A stretch of 64,000 bases of DNA. Origin: Methylophilales bacterium. Lineage in GTDB: Bacteria > Pseudomonadota > Gammaproteobacteria > Burkholderiales > Methylophilaceae. Both the position numbers and the translations under genes were made by a program. Positions 17,816-26,284 of this stretch are shown here, one piece after another (position 1 is the stretch's first letter; every line of letters begins with the position of its first letter). Below the pieces are notes generated by a model that made no database searches, was not told the DNA's origin, and saw only the letters and a program-made list of their open reading frames with translations. Location of the stretch: contig CP081940.1 of assembly GCA_019823025.1 (NCBI GenBank), forward strand, positions 744,001 through 808,000, read 5' to 3'.

Positions 17816-19336
17816 TTAAAAGTGATTTTTTCCTAAAAATATTTTATAAGCTTCATTATTGGTTTCATTAATATAGGTATAACCGAGTTTTTCTAAAAAT
17901 TCTAAAAATTCCTCTTTGCTTTCTTTATCAACCTGCATACCCACTAACACTCTTCCAATATCGGAACCATGGTTTCTGTAATGAAATAAACTTATATTCC
18001 AATGGCCCATATGTTCAAGAAAATTTAATAGTGCACCCGGTTTTTCAGGAAATTCAAATCTATAAATGACCTCATTTTTAGCTTCTGGAGCATGGCCCCC
18101 AACTAAATGTCTTAAATGAAGTTTTGCTACTTCATTATGTGTCAAATCAATTGGATCAAGTGAAGCTTTTTTAAGCTTCTCCATCAGCAACTCAGACTCA
18201 TCAAAATTTTGAACTCCAATACCAACAAAAATATTAGCACTTGATTCACTTGAGTATCGATAGTTGAATTCGGTAATATTTCGTTTGCCTATTAAGCTAC
18301 AAAAATCTTTAAAAGCGCCTGGTTTCTCAGGAATTGTGACTGCAAAAATTGATTCTCTTTCTTCACCAATCTCTGCCCTTTCAGAAACAAAACCCAAACG
18401 ATCAAAATTCATATTTGCCCCAGAAGCGGTCGCAACAAAAGTTTTTGAATCCACATTATTTTTTTTAATATATGACTTTACCCCTGCGACTGCTAGGGCA
18501 CCTGCAGGCTCTAAAATAGACCTTGTATCCTCAAATACATCTTTAATTGCTGCACATATTTCATCATTGTCAACAACAATCATCTCATCAACATACTGCT
18601 GACAAATCTTAAAGGAAAGTTCTCCAACTTGCTTTAGCGCTGCCCCTTCTGCGAATAAACTTACTGAATCTAAAACAACTCTCTTATTTGCCTTTAAAGA
18701 TTGTGTCATCGCGTCCGCACCTTGTGCTTCCACTCCGATTATTTTTATTTCAGGTTTGACAGCTTTTATATAAGCAGCGATGCCTGAAATTAAACCTCCG
18801 CCGCCTACACAACAAAAAATAGCGTCGATTGGTCGAGAGTAATCTTCTAAAATTTCTTTGGCTATCGTTCCTTGTCCGGTAATAACTTCTTCATCATCAA
18901 ATGGATGAACAAATATTGAGCCTTCTTTTTTTTGAATAACTAAAGCGCGGTCAAAGCACTCATGAAGTGTTTCCCCATGAAGAACTACTTTCGCCCCATG
19001 CGACTCAACCGCATTAATTTTTATGGTTGGTGTTGTTTTTGGCATCACTATAGTTGCCTTACACTCTAATATTTTTGCTGCTAACGCAACACCTTGAGCA
19101 TGATTTCCTGCTGAACAAGCAATCACCCCATTTTTAAGATTCTCATCGCTTAAGTTTTTCATTTTATTGTAAGCGCCACGAATTTTAAAAGAAAAAACAG
19201 GCTGAAGGTCTTCACGCTTCAATAAAATATTATTTTTGAATCTTTTTGATAAATTTATTTGCTTTTCAAGAGGTGTCCTCAAGGCTGCATCATAAACATT
19301 TGCATTATCAATACTGTCTTTAAACTTATTTTTCAT
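17816..19336 (-). CDS. ilvA: Threonine dehydratase, biosynthetic
   Basis: This PLP enzyme deaminates threonine to 2-oxobutanoate, the first step to isoleucine. The PLP lysine lies in FSFKIRGAYNKM, the phosphate-binding loop in GGGGLISGIAAYIK, and ACSAGNHAQGVALAA is typical. The C-terminal part (about residues 325–506) has two ACT-like regulatory domains, each with a PEKPGA signature. The 506 aa length matches the isoleucine-inhibited biosynthetic form rather than the catabolic TdcB. It is divergent from rpiA. Confidence 0.95.
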   Translation of the reverse strand: MKNKFKDSIDNANVYDAALRTPLEKQINLSKRFKNNILLKREDLQPVFSFKIRGAYNKMKNLSDENLKNGVIACSAGNHAQGVALAAKILECKATIVMPKTTPTIKINAVESHGAKVVLHGETLHECFDRALVIQKKEGSIFVHPFDDEEVITGQGTIAKEILEDYSRPIDAIFCCVGGGGLISGIAAYIKAVKPEIKIIGVEAQGADAMTQSLKANKRVVLDSVSLFAEGAALKQVGELSFKICQQYVDEMIVVDNDEICAAIKDVFEDTRSILEPAGALAVAGVKSYIKKNNVDSKTFVATASGANMNFDRLGFVSERAEIGEERESIFAVTIPEKPGAFKDFCSLIGKRNITEFNYRYSSESSANIFVGIGVQNFDESELLMEKLKKASLDPIDLTHNEVAKLHLRHLVGGHAPEAKNEVIYRFEFPEKPGALLNFLEHMGHWNISLFHYRNHGSDIGRVLVGMQVDKESKEEFLEFLEKLGYTYINETNNEAYKIFLGKNHF

Positions 19337-19417
19337 AACTTATAGTAATACTCAATAAACACTTCAACGTGTATCATATAACCATAATTTACGTTTAAAA
19401 CAAAGGATTTACGAAAA

Positions 19418-20080
19418 ATGGCTTTAACACAGGATCAATTAAAGAAACAAGTTGCGGATGCAGCAATTGAGCATGTCAAATCAGGAATTATTGGCGTTGG
19501 TACAGGATCGACGGCCAATTTTTTTATCGATGCACTTGGCGAAATTAAAAACAAAATCGAAGGGGCTGTCGCTAGCAGTAAATCAACGGCTGATAGACTT
19601 GAGGCTCATGGTATCGAGGTATTCGACTTAAACAGTGTGAACAATATCGATATATACGTGGATGGTGCAGATGAAATTACCGAGCATATGCATATGTTAA
19701 AAGGTGGTGGTGGTGCGTTAACAAGAGAAAAAATTGTTGCCGCTAATTCAAAAACATTTATTTGTATATGTGATGAAAGCAAATATGTTCCGACCTTAGG
19801 TAAGTTTCCTTTGCCTGTTGAGGTGTTGCCTATGGCAAGAAGTTATGTCGCTCGAGAGCTGACTAAACTAGGGGGGCAGCCGCAACTGAGGGATTTTACA
19901 ACAGATAATGGAAATGTCATTTTAGATGTACATGGATTAACTATTAAAGACCCTATTGATATGGAAGCACAGATCAATCAAATTGTAGGTGTCGTCACTA
20001 ATGGTTTATTTGCTAAGCGACCTGCAAATATTTTATTGCTTGGGACGAGCGATGGAGTTAAAACATACGCAAAAAACTAG
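19418..20080 (+). CDS. rpiA: Ribose-5-phosphate isomerase A
   Basis: It interconverts ribose-5-phosphate and ribulose-5-phosphate. Signatures are [22 protein letters not shown] (catalytic Asp) and [14 protein letters not shown] (catalytic Lys/Glu). At 220 aa it is full length. In a C1-assimilating organism this reaction would also serve sugar-phosphate rearrangement, but that role is inferred only from the suspected taxonomy. Confidence 0.96.
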   Translation: MALTQDQLKKQVADAAIEHVKSGIIGVGTGSTANFFIDALGEIKNKIEGAVASSKSTADRLEAHGIEVFDLNSVNNIDIYVDGADEITEHMHMLKGGGGALTREKIVAANSKTFICICDESKYVPTLGKFPLPVEVLPMARSYVARELTKLGGQPQLRDFTTDNGNVILDVHGLTIKDPIDMEAQINQIVGVVTNGLFAKRPANILLLGTSDGVKTYAKN

Positions 20081-20139
20081 GCAATATTCATATTATTGTC
20101 ATAAAATGATATTAAAATTTAAGTTTTTGGAAAAATATT

Positions 20140-20844
20140 ATGGCCTCAGAACACATATATAAACAGTTTGACTCAGATCTCGGAGACATCAGAACCAAGG
20201 TTCTTGAGATGGGCACCATTGTTGAGGAACAAATAAGTAATAGCGTTCTTTCAATGGTTGAGTCTGATACGAAATTAGCTGGGGAAGTCATTGCTCGTGA
20301 TACTGAAGTCAACTCACTTGAATCTGTCATTAATGAAGATATTTCATTGATTATTGCTAAAAGATCTCCCACAGCCGGTGATTTAAGAAATGTATTAATG
20401 ATGTTCAGAATTATTACTGACTTAGAGAGAATCGGAGATGAGGCAGCAAAAATTGCTAAGGCGACTATCAGGATTTTTGAGAGTGACCGAATGAGTAAAC
20501 CTAGATTTAAAGAAATTAAAAGTATCGCTGCTAATGTTCAAAGCATGCTCAAATCATCTTTAAATGCCTTTGCTAGATTAGACACAGAAGATACCATCAA
20601 TGTCCTAAAGAAAGATGAAGAAGTCGATGATGACTATCGATCTTTTATGCGACAACTGGTTACTTTCATGCTCGAAGATCCAAGAACAATCTCAATGTCC
20701 TTGGAAATGATATTTGTAACCAAATCGCTTGAAAGAATAGGAGATCACGCAAAAAATATCTCGGAAGGCGTTATTTATACAGTGAGTGGCGAAGACGTTC
20801 GACACGAACCCATTGAAAAAATTATTAAGACACTAAATTCCTAA
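20140..20844 (+). CDS. phoU: Phosphate signalling protein PhoU
   Basis: This 234 aa all-helical protein has two PhoU repeats (about residues 20–105 and 125–215), each with the metal-binding E/DxxxD pattern seen in DLERIGDEAAKIA and LERIGDHAKNISEG. PhoU inhibits PhoR signalling and Pst transport when phosphate is ample. No pst or phoBR genes lie nearby. Its 3' end is 6 bp from the convergent yggX stop. Confidence 0.94.
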   Translation: MASEHIYKQFDSDLGDIRTKVLEMGTIVEEQISNSVLSMVESDTKLAGEVIARDTEVNSLESVINEDISLIIAKRSPTAGDLRNVLMMFRIITDLERIGDEAAKIAKATIRIFESDRMSKPRFKEIKSIAANVQSMLKSSLNAFARLDTEDTINVLKKDEEVDDDYRSFMRQLVTFMLEDPRTISMSLEMIFVTKSLERIGDHAKNISEGVIYTVSGEDVRHEPIEKIIKTLNS

Positions 20845-20850
20845 AGGTTT

Positions 20851-21120
20851 TTACTTTGGTGGGACGTAACCAGAGGCTTCTTCAGCACCGTCACCAAAAA
20901 AATATGCCTCCGTTTGTTCTGTTAAATACTTTCTTGCTTGCGGGTCGACTAAACTTAGTCTATTTTCGTTAACAAGCATGGTTTGGTGTTTTAACCAACC
21001 TGCCCAAGCTTCCTTAGATACAGTTTCAAAAATTTTAATTCCTAACGGACCTGGATAGGGAGGAAAATCCATACCCTCTGCCTCTTTATTAAGCTTCACA
21101 CACTGAACTTTTCTTGCCAT
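20851..21120 (-). CDS. yggX: Probable Fe(2+)-trafficking / oxidative damage protection protein
   Basis: This 89 aa protein opens [20 protein letters not shown], the YggX signature with its single conserved Cys, followed by YPGPLG and [17 protein letters not shown]. YggX helps protect iron-sulfur clusters from oxidative damage. It is complete, convergent with phoU and divergent from the B12 receptor leader. Confidence 0.95.
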   Translation of the reverse strand: MARKVQCVKLNKEAEGMDFPPYPGPLGIKIFETVSKEAWAGWLKHQTMLVNENRLSLVDPQARKYLTEQTEAYFFGDGAEEASGYVPPK

Positions 21121-21200
21121 TGAGTAATTCCCCTACTGAATATTAAAAAAACTAACTAATTAATTATAAATTAATAAACGCATGTTAGTATTAAATTTGA

Positions 21201-21373
21201 TTGAGGTGATAACTAATTATTTCTTTATTTGTTATTTAAACGGGAAGACAAGTGAAATGCTTGCACTGCCCCCGCAACAGTAATTAAGGATGGATATTCA
21301 ATTCAACCACTGGGATTAAATCCTGGGAAGGTTTTATATTTAGTCTTATTAGTCTGGAGACCGGCCTTATCAA
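21201..21373 (+). promoter_or_regulatory. Cobalamin riboswitch aptamer
   Basis: The conserved core is clear: GTGAAATGCTTGCACTGCCC with CCCGCAACAGT, CCACTGGG, CTGGGAAGG and the B12 box AGTCTGGAGACCGGCC (21350–21365). P1 can form between TGATAA (21207–21212) and TTATCA (21367–21372). The L5 loop carries CCCCC at 21269–21273. Such aptamers bind adenosyl- or other cobalamins and normally repress the downstream gene, here the B12 receptor. The first about 80 bases after yggX probably hold the promoter, which I cannot place. Confidence 0.93.
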
Positions 21374-21428
21374 ACTAGCTTGAAAGTATTGCGGGGAGGC
21401 AATATTTGTTGATAAGACTTTTTTTCTT
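21366..21428 (+). terminator. Riboswitch-controlled intrinsic terminator with GGGG loop
   Basis: The outer stem CTTATCAA (21366–21373) pairs with TTGATAAG (21409–21416) and is followed by a T-rich run (21419–21425). Inside, TATTGC/GCAATA (21387–21404) closes a GGGGAG loop that can kiss the L5 CCCCC of the aptamer, as L13 does in known B12 riboswitches. Ligand-stabilised kissing would favour this hairpin and so termination. The 3' P1 strand is shared with the outer stem. Pairing is read directly; the switching mechanism is inferred. Confidence 0.65.
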
Positions 21429-21484
21429 AAAAAATTTTTACAATTTTATAAACACTCTCTTAATACATTCATTTTTATAAATAT

Positions 21485-21513
21485 ATTTATCCGGGGAAGG
21501 ATAAATTAGGGAG
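21485..21513 (+). promoter_or_regulatory. Second GGGG-loop hairpin abutting the btuB ribosome site
   Basis: A perfect 8-bp stem, ATTTATCC/GGATAAAT (21485–21506), closes a GGGGAA loop and ends one base before the Shine-Dalgarno AGGGAG (21508–21513), which lies 7 bases before the TTG start. The loop is also complementary to L5 of the aptamer. This could give a second, translational layer of B12 control. It is a structure prediction made by eye. Confidence 0.45.
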
Positions 21514-21520
21514 AAAAAAG

Positions 21521-23428
21521 TTGTCTAAATTTAAAATAGCATTACCATTATTATTAGCCTTACCACAAATAGCCATAGCAGATCTTGCACTCGAAGAAAT
21601 TGAAGTCACTACACCTTTAAGAATTCCAGAGGAAGCAAAAAATGTAATTGCTGATACAACCGTTATTACATCGGATGAAATTGAAAGAGCAGGGCTATCA
21701 TCACTACCTCAGCTTCTTCAACAACAACCTGGAGTCGAAATCACTAATTTAGGTGGCCCTGGAAAAGTTTCATCAGTTAATATTCGTGGAACTAGCTCAA
21801 CTCATTCAATTATCCTATTAGATGGGATGCGAATAGGTGCATCAACATCTGGAATGACTGCTATTGAAAATTTACCACTTTCACAAATTGAAAGAATTGA
21901 AATTGTGAGAGGTCCAGTTTCGAGTCTCTATGGCCAAGATGGTATTGGAGGTGTGATACAAATTTTTACAAAAAAAGGCAAGAAAGGATTTCATCCATAT
22001 GTCTCTGCAGGTTACGGAAGATATAAAACAAAGGAAATGGCTGCTGGAGTAGCTGCTGGTAATAATTCTACTTCGTTCGCATTAAATATCGCTGGAATGA
22101 ATACAGATGCTTTTTCAGCTTTTGCCCCAGATGATTCGAAAGCTAATAACACACAAAATATTGATAAAGATCACTATAGAAACCGGAGCATTTCATCAAA
22201 CCTCTCTCATCAATTTAACGAAAAAGTAAAAATTGACTTACAATATTTTTTATCTACAGGCAGGAATATGTATGATAGTCGTTATGCAAATTATGATAAC
22301 TCTTATGTTGATTACAAAAATAAAAGCAAGGTGGAAACTTACTCAGCCAAAATCACCGGAAAGATTAACGATAAATGGGAATCTTCAATAAATATTGGAA
22401 AAAGTACTGATCTTTTCTCAGGTCAACAAAAATATAATAATGCTACTTTCCAATGGGTATCAGGCGAAATTGATATGTATGAAACTTCACAGTATCAACT
22501 TTCTTGGCAAAACAATGTTGATCTAGAATATGGTTCACTAGTCCTTTTGTATGATTTCTTAAAAGAAGAAATTGATACGACTCAACCTTATGATAAAACC
22601 AAAAGAACAAATAATGGCTTTGTAGTTGGCTATAATATTCAACTAGAAAACCATACTATTCAAACAAGTCTTCGAGAAGATATTAATAGTCAGTATGATA
22701 ATGAAACAACAGGGTCGATTGGCTATGCTTATCAAATAAATCCAGAATGGAGAATAAGCTCATCATATGGCACGGCATTTGTAGCACCGAGTTTTAATTA
22801 TCTATATTGGGCAAGTGGAACTCATGCTCTAGGTAACCCAAATCTCAAACCAGAAAAATCTGAAAACATTGAAGCAAGCTTAAGATATCAAGATAGCTCT
22901 TCTTCAATTTCATTAACAGGGTATCAAAATACTATTGATGATTTTATTATCTATAGCTATATTTCCGCAGGTAATAGAGAGAATACTCGAAATATTAATG
23001 AAGCTAAGATACAAGGTTTAACAGTAGCTGCTGATAAATTTTTTGGAAATTTTGAAGCAAAAGCAAGCATCACAACTGAATCTCCACAAAATAAACAGTC
23101 AGATAAAAACTTGCCGAGAAGGGCTAATTTATATGGTAGCGCGAATTTTAATTACTATGTTCAAGATTGGATATTTGGTTTAGAACAAATTGGATCAGGC
23201 AGAAGATATAATGATGAACCAAATAATGAAAAAATTGAGGGATATATGATTACAAATTTAGTAACCAATTATATATTCAACGAAAAATTTACAATCAACA
23301 TAAGATTAGACAATGCTCTTGATAAAGATTACGCACTTGCATATGAAGGACCTCAGTCGGACAACACTGGACGAGTTTATCAAACACCGGGTAGAAGCCT
23401 TTCTGCTAACTTACGATATGATTTCTAA
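21521..23428 (+). CDS. btuB: TonB-dependent cobalamin receptor
   Basis: This is an outer-membrane beta-barrel receptor for vitamin B12. A signal peptide (SKFKIALPLLLALPQIAIA, about residues 2–20) is followed by a TonB-box-like segment EEIEVTTPLR. The plug domain (about 40–150) contains VNIRGTSSTHSIILLDGMRI and ERIEIVRGPVSSLYG. The barrel ends in aromatic LSANLRYDF. At 635 aa it is similar to BtuB. The start is TTG, supported by AGGGAG 7 bases upstream. The cobalamin riboswitch in the leader strongly supports the substrate. Confidence 0.93.
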   Translation: MSKFKIALPLLLALPQIAIADLALEEIEVTTPLRIPEEAKNVIADTTVITSDEIERAGLSSLPQLLQQQPGVEITNLGGPGKVSSVNIRGTSSTHSIILLDGMRIGASTSGMTAIENLPLSQIERIEIVRGPVSSLYGQDGIGGVIQIFTKKGKKGFHPYVSAGYGRYKTKEMAAGVAAGNNSTSFALNIAGMNTDAFSAFAPDDSKANNTQNIDKDHYRNRSISSNLSHQFNEKVKIDLQYFLSTGRNMYDSRYANYDNSYVDYKNKSKVETYSAKITGKINDKWESSINIGKSTDLFSGQQKYNNATFQWVSGEIDMYETSQYQLSWQNNVDLEYGSLVLLYDFLKEEIDTTQPYDKTKRTNNGFVVGYNIQLENHTIQTSLREDINSQYDNETTGSIGYAYQINPEWRISSSYGTAFVAPSFNYLYWASGTHALGNPNLKPEKSENIEASLRYQDSSSSISLTGYQNTIDDFIIYSYISAGNRENTRNINEAKIQGLTVAADKFFGNFEAKASITTESPQNKQSDKNLPRRANLYGSANFNYYVQDWIFGLEQIGSGRRYNDEPNNEKIEGYMITNLVTNYIFNEKFTINIRLDNALDKDYALAYEGPQSDNTGRVYQTPGRSLSANLRYDF

Positions 23429-23483
23429 GAATTAAATTAGGTAATGGATAGGTTCAATTTCGAACCTGTTCATTAATTAATTC

Positions 23484-23511
23484 TTTGGGCATCTGATATT
23501 TTTGTTATAAT
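23484..23511 (+). promoter_or_regulatory. Probable promoter of tRNA-Phe
   Basis: A perfect TATAAT lies at 23506–23511, 20 bases before the tRNA. A weak -35 candidate (around TTTGGG, 23484–23489) lies about 16 bp upstream. No other strong promoter is seen in this gap. Confidence 0.5.
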
Positions 23512-23531
23512 TCACCCTGTTTTTTTTGTAA

Positions 23532-23607
23532 GGCCAGATAGCTCAGTCGGTAGAGCAGTGGATTGAAAATCCTCGTGTCGACAGTTCGATTCTGTCTCTG
23601 GCCACCA
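23532..23607 (+). tRNA. tRNA-Phe (GAA)
   Basis: The 76-base cloverleaf has acceptor GGCCAGA pairing with TCTGGCC, a D-arm GCTCAGTCGGTAGAGC, anticodon loop TTGAAAA (GAA), T-arm ACAGTTCGATTCTGT and an encoded CCA end. It is the only RNA gene between btuB and the BtuM-like gene. Confidence 0.97.
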
Positions 23608-23677
23608 TTTTAAAAACTATTCCCCAATATACTCAGCCGAAGAAAATTTATAAAGTAGGCCCTATATAAGCTGAGGT

Positions 23678-24241
23678 CTAATTACTTTTGAAAACAGAAG
23701 TAAACTGACTAAATCTTTTAAGTTTAAGTAAAAAGAAAAAGATTAGACCATAAACCATATTAGTTAATAAATATTCTGGGTAGTAATTCCATCCATGAAT
23801 AATTGATTCAAAAAAGCTAGGATTTCCAAATAGCCCTGAGAAAATATAGTAGGTATTTGTTGAAATTATAAAGGCAAAAGTGATGGAAATTAATAGAATA
23901 GGAACGTAAAAATTCAGATGTTGATATAAATTTTTGCTCTTTAATAAATAACCTGAATAAAAAAGAATTGCATACGTAGGGATCAGGCCCCAGTAACCAT
24001 CTGTTAAACAGAACCCTTTACTGACATCAAATACCGCAGAACCAAAATCTATTAAAGCACCCACAAAAAACAAGGTGAAAAATAATGTTAAGGACGGGAT
24101 AAAAAAACCAAGTATTAAAAATAATATTAATGACATATCAGGCAAGTTCAACTCAGTTAAAAAATGACTTCCCCTAGTCATAACCATCAATGCGAGAATT
24201 ATAGTCAAAACTATGACTCTGTTACCTATTAAATTACCCAT
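23678..24241 (-). CDS. BtuM-like integral membrane protein (candidate cobalamin transporter)
   Basis: This 187 aa protein has about six hydrophobic segments and resembles a solitary ECF S-component in size and topology. It sits tail-to-tail with the B12 receptor gene, separated by tRNA-Phe. From memory, BtuM of Thiobacillus denitrificans (about 22 kDa) has functionally important His28, Asp67, Cys80 and Tyr85. Here His26, Asp65, Cys78 (in SKGFCLTDGYW) and Tyr83 fall at the same spacing. I see no riboswitch ahead of it. No btuCDF genes are in the window. The BtuM call is an inference that needs alignment; otherwise it is an unknown membrane protein. Confidence 0.55.
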   Translation of the reverse strand: MGNLIGNRVIVLTIILALMVMTRGSHFLTELNLPDMSLILFLILGFFIPSLTLFFTLFFVGALIDFGSAVFDVSKGFCLTDGYWGLIPTYAILFYSGYLLKSKNLYQHLNFYVPILLISITFAFIISTNTYYIFSGLFGNPSFFESIIHGWNYYPEYLLTNMVYGLIFFFLLKLKRFSQFTSVFKSN

Positions 24242-24445
24242 TTTATTGATCTCAAATATAAAGTTAATGTATTTAGATTAGTTTCCAATTATACATGTCT
24301 GATTAGAATGCTAAAACGGATAGATTGAAATTAGCTAGAAAAAAATTGCAAATGAATAGCTTGTCAGGATAGGGTTCTATTTATGATAATAGTTATTTAT
24401 TTAAGCCAGAACATAGTATTGATTATGCACTGAGGGCTCTCACTA

Positions 24446-24479
24446 AAATCTAAAAAATATTATTTATTTTTAGATTTTA
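24446..24479 (-). terminator. AT-rich inverted repeat at the end of the small-membrane-protein operon
   Basis: AAAATCTAAAAA pairs with TTTTTAGATTTT, and the stop codon of the 38-residue ORF lies in the loop region. In the minus direction the 3' strand ends in TTTTAG. It may act as a weak intrinsic terminator or 3' mRNA stabiliser. Confidence 0.4.
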
Positions 24480-24576
24480 ATTCAATGTTTTTAAACTCTA
24501 GGTAAGTCATTACGACACCTACAATTGCTAAAACAAAGCAAAAAAGTCCAACAAAAAATATTAATGGGTCTTCCAT
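24460..24576 (-). CDS. 38-residue single-pass membrane protein
   Basis: This ORF is below normal gene-calling limits. It begins MEDPLIFFVGLFCFVLAIVG, giving one hydrophobic helix (about residues 5–26) followed by a charged tail ending in KSKNK. AGGAA lies 5–6 bases ahead of the ATG, within the end of the preceding ORF, and only 2 bases separate that gene's stop from this start, implying translational coupling. I do not recognise the family. Confidence 0.6.
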   Translation of the reverse strand: MEDPLIFFVGLFCFVLAIVGVVMTYLEFKNIELKSKNK

Positions 24577-24578
24577 TT

Positions 24579-24743
24579 TTATTTCCTAGTGATAAGTTTG
24601 AAATAGATGGCAAATGTCAAAATTGATGGAATCCAAGTTGCTGTAAACAACCCTTCTTCTTTCTGACCATTAAACCAAAGATAAGCTGTTGTAATAAAAG
24701 CAACGCCGACTGATACTAAAATACATAGATCTGATGTTTTCAT
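24579..24743 (-). CDS. 54-residue two-pass membrane protein
   Basis: The start is placed at the ATG at 24743 (MKTSDLCILVSVGVAF) because AAAGGACA lies 5–6 bases upstream; an upstream in-frame start would overlap the preceding gene. Two hydrophobic segments (about residues 6–22 and 31–49, LFTATWIPSILTFAIYFKL) flank a short polar loop NGQKEEG. It is the middle gene of three. Function is not recognised. Confidence 0.62.
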   Translation of the reverse strand: MKTSDLCILVSVGVAFITTAYLWFNGQKEEGLFTATWIPSILTFAIYFKLITRK

Positions 24744-24771
24744 ATTTATCTGTCCTTTAAATAAATTAAGA

Positions 24772-24975
24772 TTAGTCTTCTTTCCAAAAAGCCCATGAAG
24801 CAATTAATAAAAATATAACAGCTAATGTTGCATGTGACCTAATTTCTGTAGTGCCAGGGATTTTGAAAATTAATAGATCAATATCATAGATTCCCAGCAT
24901 TATCATTCCTACCACCAGCCACACAATGGTTATAAACGAAACAGCCAAGGCTAATTTACCAATCAATTTTTTCAA
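24772..24975 (-). CDS. 67-residue two-pass membrane protein
   Basis: This is the first gene of a three-gene minus-strand set. It starts at TTG with AAGGA 9 bases upstream, and has hydrophobic segments at about residues 7–29 and 48–63 (HATLAVIFLLIASWAFW) separated by a polar loop. The next gene starts 28 bases after its stop. No known motif is seen; a role in a small membrane complex is only a guess from co-transcription. Confidence 0.55.
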   Translation of the reverse strand: MKKLIGKLALAVSFITIVWLVVGMIMLGIYDIDLLIFKIPGTTEIRSHATLAVIFLLIASWAFWKED

Positions 24976-25105
24976 GCAACAATCCTTGTATTGTAATTTT
25001 ATGATTATGATACAGACTTTATATTTTACTTAATTTTATATGTGATAGACAATATAATTTATTAGATGTTCAATGATTAATGTAATTCATTTTAGGGATT
25101 AAACT

Positions 25106-25507
25106 ATGTTATTAATAACCGCTTTTTTTTCTTCAATACTCGCGCTAATATTTTATAAGCTCTCAATTAACGTTATACGGTTAAGAAGGAAATATAAAGT
25201 CTCATTAGGTTCATCAAAAAAACATAAAGATTTAGAGCAAGCAATCCGTGCGCATGGAAATTTAAGTGAGTTTCTTCCCATCGGTTTAATTTTGTTAGCT
25301 TGTTTAGAAGTAAATCATCTTCCCAAGATCGTTGTTTTTTTGTGTGGTCTATTTTTTCTCATAGGCAGATATCTTCATGCAACTTCTTTTTTAAAAGATG
25401 AAATCAATGCTTCTAATCGTGTATTGGGAATGAAAATAACTCACTGGAGTATTATTCTGATGGCTATCTTAAATATAATTACAGTTATTGTTCGAGTCAT
25501 TCTTTAA
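25106..25507 (+). CDS. MAPEG family membrane protein
   Basis: This 133 aa, four-helix membrane protein belongs to the MAPEG family (membrane-associated proteins in eicosanoid and glutathione metabolism). The helix-2 region LEQAIRAHGNLSEFLPI, followed by GRYLHA and the late RVLGMKITHW, matches the bacterial branch. Bacterial members are uncharacterised; some have glutathione transferase activity. It starts divergently from the small membrane-protein set. Confidence 0.82.
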   Translation: MLLITAFFSSILALIFYKLSINVIRLRRKYKVSLGSSKKHKDLEQAIRAHGNLSEFLPIGLILLACLEVNHLPKIVVFLCGLFFLIGRYLHATSFLKDEINASNRVLGMKITHWSIILMAILNIITVIVRVIL

Positions 25508-25607
25508 AAGCTAAGGCTTAAATACAAATAATAGTAATTCGTATTAACAACGTATTTTTTAAACTATGTTTTAATTCAAATGTAAATTTAAATTAAGGAA
25601 ATATATT

Positions 25608-26054
25608 ATGAATAAAGAAAAAATAATTAAATCATTAAACCAGATTCTTGAAATGGAACTAGCAGGGGTTGTTCGTTATACTCACTACGCATTAATGGTA
25701 TGTGGATATAGCAGGATTCCAATTATTGGATGGCTTAGAGGGCAAGCGACTGAATCTCTAGATCATGCAAATCAAGCTGGAGAGCTAATCACAACACTTG
25801 GTGGCCATCCCTCACTTGGTATTGGTCCGTTATTAGAATCTCACAATCATGATATTGGAAATATTTTAAGAGAGTCTCTTGATCATGAGCTCGCTTCTTT
25901 AAATTGCTACAAAGACCTTCTTAAGTTAGTTGAAGGTGACTCCGTAATGCTAGAAGAATATGCAAGAACGATGATACATACTGAGGAAATGCATTTAGGT
26001 GAAGTAGATAAAATGTTAAGAAATCCTGGTGACGTTGAACCCTTTAACAAATGA
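25608..26054 (+). CDS. Bacterioferritin-like protein
   Basis: This 148 aa four-helix protein is of the ferritin/bacterioferritin superfamily. Candidate di-iron ligands appear in ILEMELAGVVRYTHYA (Glu), ATESLDHANQAGE (ExxH), LDHELASLNCY (Glu) and HTEEMHLGEVDKM (ExxH). It probably stores iron or detoxifies peroxide. It is preceded by a good ribosome site (AAGGAAA) and overlaps the TusA-like gene by 4 bp. It is not the usual 158 aa Bfr, so ferritin-like is the safer label. Confidence 0.8.
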   Translation: MNKEKIIKSLNQILEMELAGVVRYTHYALMVCGYSRIPIIGWLRGQATESLDHANQAGELITTLGGHPSLGIGPLLESHNHDIGNILRESLDHELASLNCYKDLLKLVEGDSVMLEEYARTMIHTEEMHLGEVDKMLRNPGDVEPFNK

Positions 26055-26284
26055 AATTTGACTTAGAAGTCGATGCTATTGGTCTCAAATGTCCTCTCCC
26101 AATTTTATATTGTAAGAGGGGACTAAATAGCATATCGGATAATCAAATATTAAAAATTAAAACTACAGATAAAAGTGCCCTCAAGGATTTCAAATCTTTT
26201 TGTGATAAAACCGGGCATCAACTTGTTGAACATTTTAAACAAAACGAAGTAACTATTTTTTATATCAAAAAATTAACTTTGTAA
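26051..26284 (+). CDS. TusA-family sulfur carrier protein
   Basis: This 77 aa protein has the TusA/SirA signature GLKCPLPIL with its active Cys and the [13 protein letters not shown] strand-helix region. TusA proteins relay persulfide sulfur for tRNA thiolation or molybdenum cofactor synthesis. It is coupled to the ferritin-like gene (ATGA overlap) and its 3' end overlaps convergent valS by 12 bp. Confidence 0.85.
   Translation: MKFDLEVDAIGLKCPLPILYCKRGLNSISDNQILKIKTTDKSALKDFKSFCDKTGHQLVEHFKQNEVTIFYIKKLTL

Noticed and set aside
23450..23467. Hairpin AGGTTC/GAACCT after btuB as a terminator
   Set aside because: The stem is only 6 bp and no T-run follows, so it is too weak to call.
24242..24459. 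Gap upstream of the BtuM-like gene searched for a second cobalamin riboswitch
   Set aside because: No B12 box or conserved core could be found on the minus strand; I see nothing definite here apart from the inverted repeat at its edge.
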